NCBI RefSeq assembly: GCF_023856365.1
Contig: NW_026042421.1
Coordinates: forward strand, 88,501 to 152,500
Origin: Brienomyrus brachyistius
Lineage: Eukaryota; Chordata; Actinopteri; Osteoglossiformes; Mormyridae
Reading direction: 5' to 3'
Length of the DNA stretch: 64,000 nt
The notes below the pieces were generated by a model. It was not told the DNA's origin and did no database searches. It saw nothing but the letters and a program-made list of their open reading frames with translations. Shown one piece after another: positions 57,723 through 64,000 of this stretch. Positions within the stretch are counted from its first letter, which is position 1, and the number at the start of each line of letters is the position of its first letter. The translations under genes and the position numbers were made by a program.

Positions 57723-60700
57723 TCACGTCTGTGCCAGCTGCAGCTCCTCCAGGCCGTCTTTGCCCAGGTGGTAACGGGCCAGGTCCTTCCGCGTCACCAG
57801 TCCCACCACCTGGGCACCGGGAACATGATTGGTACGTAGAACAGGGCATAGATAGCTGGTTATGTTATGAGGGAGGGGTGGGAGTAGCACAGGAAACCAG
57901 GGTGATAACCTTGATCTAGATGGATGCCCAACGGCCACTGGCTGAAAACCGATGCAGTAATTTTCGAATTTTACAATGAGAATGGAGATATGTGCTGGAG
58001 ATGACGAAGGCCTGAGGACCTCGCAAGGCAGACGCACCTGGTTGTCACTGTCCACCACAATGAGGTGCCGCAGACCAAGGGCCCTGAACAGCTTGAAGAC
58101 ACGAGGAAGCGACGTCTCCTGAAAAAGAGGCAGAAGAACACAGTCGCAGAACATGACTGTTTAGTCAAATGTGTCTCTGGTTCTCAAGGACCAAGACCAA
58201 GGCTGAGACTGAGACTAGTACCTGCGTGACAGTGTAGGGGGTGGGATTCATGAACTCCGTCAGGTCCATCATGCACTCCCTCTCGTCTTGGGACACATGG
58301 ATGGACTGGATCGGAGGGAAGCGAGGGTAGGCATCCCGGAAGTCCTTCAGCTGCAGTTTGCGCAGATTGAGACGAGAACGAGCCCGTTCCACAAACACCT
58401 GGTTGAAAAGAGTACACCGGTCACAACGTGGATGAGCACACTTCTCATTGGCTTGCTGCACTGACATTCGCAACCGTGTACGCAGTAAACAGACCCCTCA
58501 TTGGTCAATCGCACTGCCAGTCACATCCAGGTATTCAATAATCAAACCCCTCATTGGTCAGCTGCACTGTCATTCACAGGCATGCATATACACCAAGCAC
58601 CCTGATAGGTGTTAGTGTGGACAGACATGCTCCTTATTCAGCTGACCTCTGCAGGAACCTTAGGTCACACTCACCTTGTGTTTCAGGAGCACGATAAGCT
58701 GGAAACGCAGGATTAAGCCACAGATTTTCCCTGGCTAAGAGCACAAAATTCAGATTAGCAAAGCCCCAAAGTACATCATGTGACAAATCTCCAGGAAAAC
58801 AAAATCACCCCTAGTGGGAGGGACATACCTCACAGCCATCACTCAACCCGGAGACTACAGGGAACCCGTTGTGATTGGTCGAGGTGTTGCTGAGCACATC
58901 CACAATAGTGCCCACTTTCTCCACCAGGTTGAAGCAGGTTACTGGAGAGCTCATAACCTCCCTGAATGGACAGACACACCAAACCTGAATATACAGTGAG
59001 AATGAAGCACCAATGTCTTGCTAAAGGCGTGTACTGGGCTCATTGAAGCATTAGCAGGGAAAATCCTGTAGGGGGCAATATACCTGGCAGTCAGGGAGTG
59101 GGAGGTGGCTGGGGCATCCCAGTGCAGGAAGGGCACACTCTGCAGCTTGATGTGGATGTCGTATAGCCCCTGTGGGAAAATTCGAGTCACTCAGAAGAGC
59201 TTAGGATCACATCTGCACAACATTCATAAGCTGCCACCCCTTGAAGTTTTACTTCCTCTAAGCAGATTTGCTGGCACATTGAGGAACAGAGAAGCAAAAC
59301 GAGCTGTCACAGCATGATGTGCCACCTTAAGTTAGACAGCTGTGCAAAAACAACGGAAGGGTTCTCAAAATCAGTCACTGGAAGGACAGATGAAAAAAAG
59401 ATGGCGTCAGACTGGTGGCTAGCTGCACCACCCACACCAAAAGCAAACATGAGACCGGAGCAGTTAACGAAACACGACTGGCCCGATTCCAAGTTCTGCA
59501 CGGTCTGAAAGGCGATGAGCTCATCACTCACTGACAGGCTCACACATAATGCCAAATGGACCAACCCGCTCCAACCCGAAACGTCAACACTGACCTCCAC
59601 GAAATAATCGCCCACGATCTTCGCCGTCATCAGAACCAGCATTATGGGTAGGCCGTAGGTGACATTTCCGGTGGCTTCCACCATGATGACAGTCAGGCTG
59701 AGGGTCATCCTCACGATCCCACCTGGCAAAGACCTTCGTAAACAGACGCAAACCCGAAGCCTCATGTGCCTCCATGCACCTCTAGACGAGCTCTGAAAAG
59801 CAGGCTGACCGCGGACGGACACTCACCAAGCTGGGCGGCGGCTCCAATCAGAGCGTACTTCCCAGGGTCGGCCAAGGTCTGTCAAACGAAACGCCACAAA
59901 TCATAAAACATGCTCATTCAAAAACTTCGAGGGGGCTTTACTTCCAACAAACATTATGTTAAACTACATCTATGCCGACATGACGCTGGGCGGCCCAGGA
60001 AATCGATACAGCACTAACCAATAGGGCACCTTCAAAGAGTCACGTGACTGCTTAAAGAGTAAATCTGATTGGACAACAAAGAGGAAATCAATCTAAAGCG
60101 GGTGTTGAAGGAGGCCCTCTGACTTCTAAAGACCCCGTTCAATTTCCTTAATATATCAAAACCTGCAGCGTTTCCATTAAAGTTCTGCACAAACAAGCAA
60201 ATTTGTTGACAAAGTGAAATTGCATAAAGGGTGTTTCCATTAAGTAACATCATGGAAACAACACCTGCAATTTATGATTCCGTGCCTCAACATGGATTGA
60301 GCTTTTCATGAGATACGAGCTCTAGAACCAAGTCATCGTGTCCTACACAGCAACAAGTTCGCAAAATCGGCTTCCATTTCAGTTTTGCGAATCGCCACAA
60401 AAACCACTTCAATCAAACTGAAAGCGTTTGAGGGCTTGTCCTCCTGAAATATAATCGTACCCATTAACGGATTTTCAGTTTTGCTTCTTCAAAATGTGCA
60501 AAAAAATCAAGGTCAGTGGAAAACGTCGCCACTGTGAGGTTTCTCTCTGCTGAGGGAAGAGTTCTGCTATCGTGACGGCCCCTCCTCCGCCAGCGGACCA
60601 CGCCGCCTCACCGGCTATACGGCGCTTCCCCAGGAACGGCGACCCGTCCTGATGTACCTGTATGGAATTGTGCGGCGTAATGGAGGCCAGCAAAATGCCA

Positions 60701-62625
60701 AAGAGCCGCCCCCAGGCGGCGCCGATGAGCAGCGAGGGGATGAAGACCCCGGCGGACACAGTCAGGCCGTATGTCCAGCAGGCCAGGAAGAAGTAGGTGA
60801 TGGTGAAGATTCCCAGGGTCACGGGATTGTAGGAACCTGCCGGGGGGGGGGGGGGGTGGTGGTGGTGGAATTCATCACCTAAGTCAGTGTTTCCCACGTT
60901 TTTGCTAAAATGTTGATCATGTAGTTGATCCCCAAGAACGCTAATCTAGCGAAACCAGCTAGTTTTACTTGATTCACCCTTGTAATGAGGATACAGGTGT
61001 ACAGAAATTATTTCATGATGAATGGCATTTTTCATATGATCATTTCCATTTTTCTACCTGGTGTAAAGTGCAATTTGGAGCCGATCAAGACCAAGCCATG
61101 TTACTTTGGTATGTCTTTCATCCACTAGAGGGCATGGATGAACACAGTTTAGTGCCGTTCGAACTTGCCTACGGTGGCATTCGTCAGGGCACTTGAGAAG
61201 CGCTCCTGTTCTCCCCAGGCAGGGTGACAGTCCCCCCATCCCAAATGAGGGAAGCCTTGAATAATTGAGGAGGATTGTGTGTATGGGTTTAGCTGTCTGT
61301 CTGGGAAAACAATCAGCCAGAAGCGGCCCGTAAACAAACCTACGACACGACAGAGGTGGCAGACGAGTCTGACTGTTCAAACAGCTGCCCCGGACCTAGC
61401 CAGCCTGTCACCAATATCAAACACAGGTGTTCATTCTAAAGATGGACAACGGACTGTAATTATAATCTCTTCCAGAAGAAGGGCACAACAGGGGCGACCA
61501 ATCCGGCTTCAGGTCACGACCCATCCTGCCCTGAAACACGTGCTGGAAACTCCACGGACCTGCGGGGCTGTGGAACAGGCTGCGGACACTCCTCTCCGGG
61601 GTGTTGAAGACGATCGTGGCCATGGAATTGTACTCGCCATCAGCACAGAACAGCTGTGAGAGGGATAAGTGGAGGTTCAGGCCTGAGGACAGGATACACA
61701 CCCTCTCAGCTGTTCAGCCAATGAAATCACAGAGAGCCCACCTCCAGCTGCCTTACCTGCAAGGGGTATTCCTCCAGCTGATCCTCCCCCAGGGGCTGGC
61801 AGTCGTTGGAGAAGTAGATCATAGTGAAGAACACAGTGGCCGTCACGGCAGCAACCAGTATGGCCTCGATCACCTGCAGGCAGGGCCGGTGGATATACCT
61901 GGGGATGGGGGGGGGGGGGGGGGGGGGGGCATGGTGGCTCAGCTAATGATTTTGTTGTGGGACAACTTTCATTTGCATCAAACCAGTGTGGGGCAGTTTC
62001 AAGGTCAGCCCCACAGTCTCGGGATATATTTATTTAATTATTTAATTTCAAGTGTTAAGATGCCTAAGTTTCAGACAGGCGTGACACAGTAAAAACCAAA
62101 CAGGCCTCACTTACGTGCACACACACAGGCAGAGGTACGCACACACACACACACACACAGGCACACATGCGCACAGAAGTACGCACACACACACACACAC
62201 AGGCACACACACGCACACAGGCACACGCACACAGGCACACCTGATCCTGAGGATGGTGAGCCAGTAGTTCAGGACGTTGAACAGTGCTCCCAGCAATCCA
62301 CCTGCGGGGGGGAAAGAGACATGGGCCCGGCATGAGAAAACCAGAAACAGAACCAGTCCGTTAAGATGTAAAAGAGCAAGGTTTGGGTTTCCACAATAAG
62401 ACGCTCCCTCTCTCTCTCTCTCTCTCACCGAAGGCTCCCATGACGATAAACAGAGGAATCTCATACAGGTAGTACTCCGTGCTCTGAGGGGGGGGGGTAA
62501 AAAAAAAGAAAAAAAAATCAATACCCAGAATCCTCCAGTCAAACATGCAAATGACAACATCACACCCTACAGGACTACACACATGGGGGCACCTCTTGTT
62601 TGCCTCTTTTTTTTTTATTTAATTT

Positions 62626-62685
<60 letters not shown>

Positions 62686-64000
62686 TAATTTCTTCTATTT
62701 TCTAAAAAGTTACTGATATCTAGTTGGATGGCTAGATGAACACCGCTTCAGTTCCCAAACTTCTCCTCAGGGGCACCTCAGCCGTTCCATGATTTTGTTA
62801 AATTTCACCAACAGCTGAATTAAAAAAAGTTAAATATACTGGCTTAAAAAGTCAGTGAGAGACTGACTAGCTGTATGAGGTGTGCTGGTGGCCAAGTCAA
62901 AAAAAACACATGGCTGCATTGGACGGTCGCTGCAAATACTAGGATGATTTTAGCAGAGGTTCTGAAATGGCGAAGTTGACACACTTTCACAGGCATAATA
63001 TCATAGTTTTACACCAACACGAGGATAATCTAAATATCATTTTCTTTGCCTGCCTAAGACTTTTGCACAGTAGTGTATAATTTTTTAAAAAATGGTGAAC
63101 GTGTTGTGATCCTACAGGAAGCATACAGTGGGCATCCGGGGCAAACGTTTCCCAAAAACTTCAGGCACCGAAGGCGGGAAAAATTCTGCTGCGTTTAAAA
63201 AAAATAAAATAAACAACCGTATCTGCATACCATGTAAACTGCTACAGGTGCCTCTCTTGTAACGAGAAACATCCACAACCATGGCTAACATGCCTACCTA
63301 AACCAGGAGGCCCAACTAAAACAGCGCGGTACTCATGTCCACCGAGGTGATGACTATATTTCCAGCCCAGGGGGCCTCCCAGGAAAGTCATGCGCTGCGG
63401 GGTGGGGGCTGTGTCCAAGTCCCCCAACAAACGTTTCATGGTTTCCTTTCCAACCCATGTGACCAGAAGGCAGGTAAAAATACATCACTGCTCATGTGAC
63501 AGGGTACCGAGTCGAGCCCTTTCTGGAAATAACAGCTCATCCTTTTCTCTCTCACCCTTGTTTCCCCATAAAGTTCACAGATCAGCCCCTTCTTGAACGG
63601 CACGGACAGGAAAGACCAAAACATGTTCGGGAACAGTGTGAACTTGGTCTCATTCTGGATTTTGGTCAAAATTATACCGTCTTCTTTCGCCTTTCCCAAA
63701 CGAGGTAATGATTATAAAATGCTCTCCACTCTAAGTTGTCCAGACATCCATAAACATCACATTTTCCCCACTGACTAACGGGAGGCAGGAAACCAATGTC
63801 AGAGGGTAACGGCCGACATCTCCCAAGAGCTACTTGACTTGCGGACAGCATACCATTGGCCAAGACAACCAGATCAATTACCGATGCCCAATATTTTGAT
63901 TTTCAAGATTCCATCTACAGACTTTTAAAAAGGACAATCTACATCACAACACCGACAGAAATGGGAAACTTACATCGTTGTCAAAGCGTCCAAAGTTGAT
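57723..64000 (-). CDS. clcn7: CLCN7 (ClC-7), lysosomal Cl-/H+ exchanger, C-terminal half (partial at right edge)
   Basis: ClC-7 works with OSTM1 in lysosomes and at the osteoclast ruffled border. Exons in transcript order: right edge-63,974 (INFGRFDND), 62,483-62,429, 62,301-62,241, 61,898-61,757, 61,653-61,560, 60,836-60,658, 59,878-59,827, 59,722-59,595, 59,169-59,084, 58,961-58,829, 58,734-58,675, 58,398-58,222, 58,118-58,038 and 57,809-57,723 (stop TGA). Phases agree at all junctions, giving about 454 of roughly 800 residues. The ClC pore motif [18 protein letters not shown] and helices [20 protein letters not shown] and [12 protein letters not shown] are present. Two CBS domains follow (EVMSSPVTC..., [12 protein letters not shown]...[17 protein letters not shown]). 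The C-terminus [10 protein letters not shown] is the ClC-7 signature. The N-terminal half, with the selectivity and gating-glutamate motifs, lies beyond the window. Confidence 0.96.
61900..61930 (+). repeat. G homopolymer run in clcn7 intron
   Basis: About 20 G interrupted by one or two A/T, next to the exon at 61,757-61,898. A similar run is at 60,841-60,858. Confidence 0.85.
62105..62240 (+). repeat. (CA)n-rich microsatellite abutting a clcn7 exon
   Basis: Interrupted CA/CG repeats reach directly to the donor of the exon at 62,241-62,301. Confidence 0.9.
62484..63973. other. clcn7 intron, simple repeats and unassigned sequence
   Basis: It holds a poly-T/(AT)n tract at about 62,608-62,683. 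No exon was found; the reading phase shows none is needed between 63,974 and 62,483. Confidence 0.6.

Noticed and set aside
58165..58473. 102-residue continuous frame as a separate small gene
   Set aside because: It is a clcn7 exon (58,222-58,398) with intron read-through.

Overview
This window is genomic DNA from a ray-finned fish, probably a teleost. The genes have vertebrate-style introns with GT-AG borders. Fish-type dispersed repeats fill much of the rest: Tc1-like transposons, tRNA-derived SINEs, foldback MITEs, LINE 3' ends and CA/CATC microsatellites. The species cannot be resolved by eye. All gene models below were built by reading splice sites and checking that reading phase carries across each intron.

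Left part (1-17,817) is repeat-dominated. It starts with the 5' end of a minus-strand endogenous retrovirus (LTR 483-1050, tRNA-Pro primer site 462-479). LINE fragments (5.0-8.9 kb) and a 46-bp minisatellite (6,022-6,675) follow. A complete four-exon plus-strand gene for a secreted chemerin-like (rarres2-like) protein lies at 9,079-11,071. After it come hAT-like debris, an orphan exon, a GC-rich proline-rich ORF with a retrotransposon-like 3' end, and a 2.58-kb inverted 29-bp satellite (43 units in one direction, 46 in the other) in which every unit carries a CCAAT box.

Middle part (17,946-37,872): u2af2 lies on the minus strand, with 10 coding exons but no visible terminal exon. A tRNA-Asp(GTC) gene (27,220-27,291, minus) sits between u2af2 and rgs11 (plus strand, R7-family RGS protein). 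The rgs11 introns hold SINEs and two copies of a palindromic MITE that looks like the ancestor of the 29-bp satellite. From 37.9 to 44.6 kb there are only repeats.

Right part: from 56.8 to 44.7 kb, minus strand, is the most unusual locus. It is a single, phase-consistent gene that joins a KMT5A (SET8)-like SET domain to a Crypton-type tyrosine-recombinase-like domain. Between them is an array of seven nearly identical 35-36-codon exons, repeated every 477 bp. The five internal copies lost the original splice acceptor through a 119-bp deletion and use another acceptor that keeps frame. The predicted protein is about 1,227 aa. From 57,723 to the right edge is the C-terminal half of clcn7 (lysosomal Cl-/H+ exchanger), minus strand, 14 exons, running off the window.

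The genes do not form an operon-like unit. They are independent eukaryotic loci: splicing factor, Gbeta5-partner RGS protein, lysosomal antiporter, secreted cystatin-fold protein and a transposon-derived chromatin-type gene.
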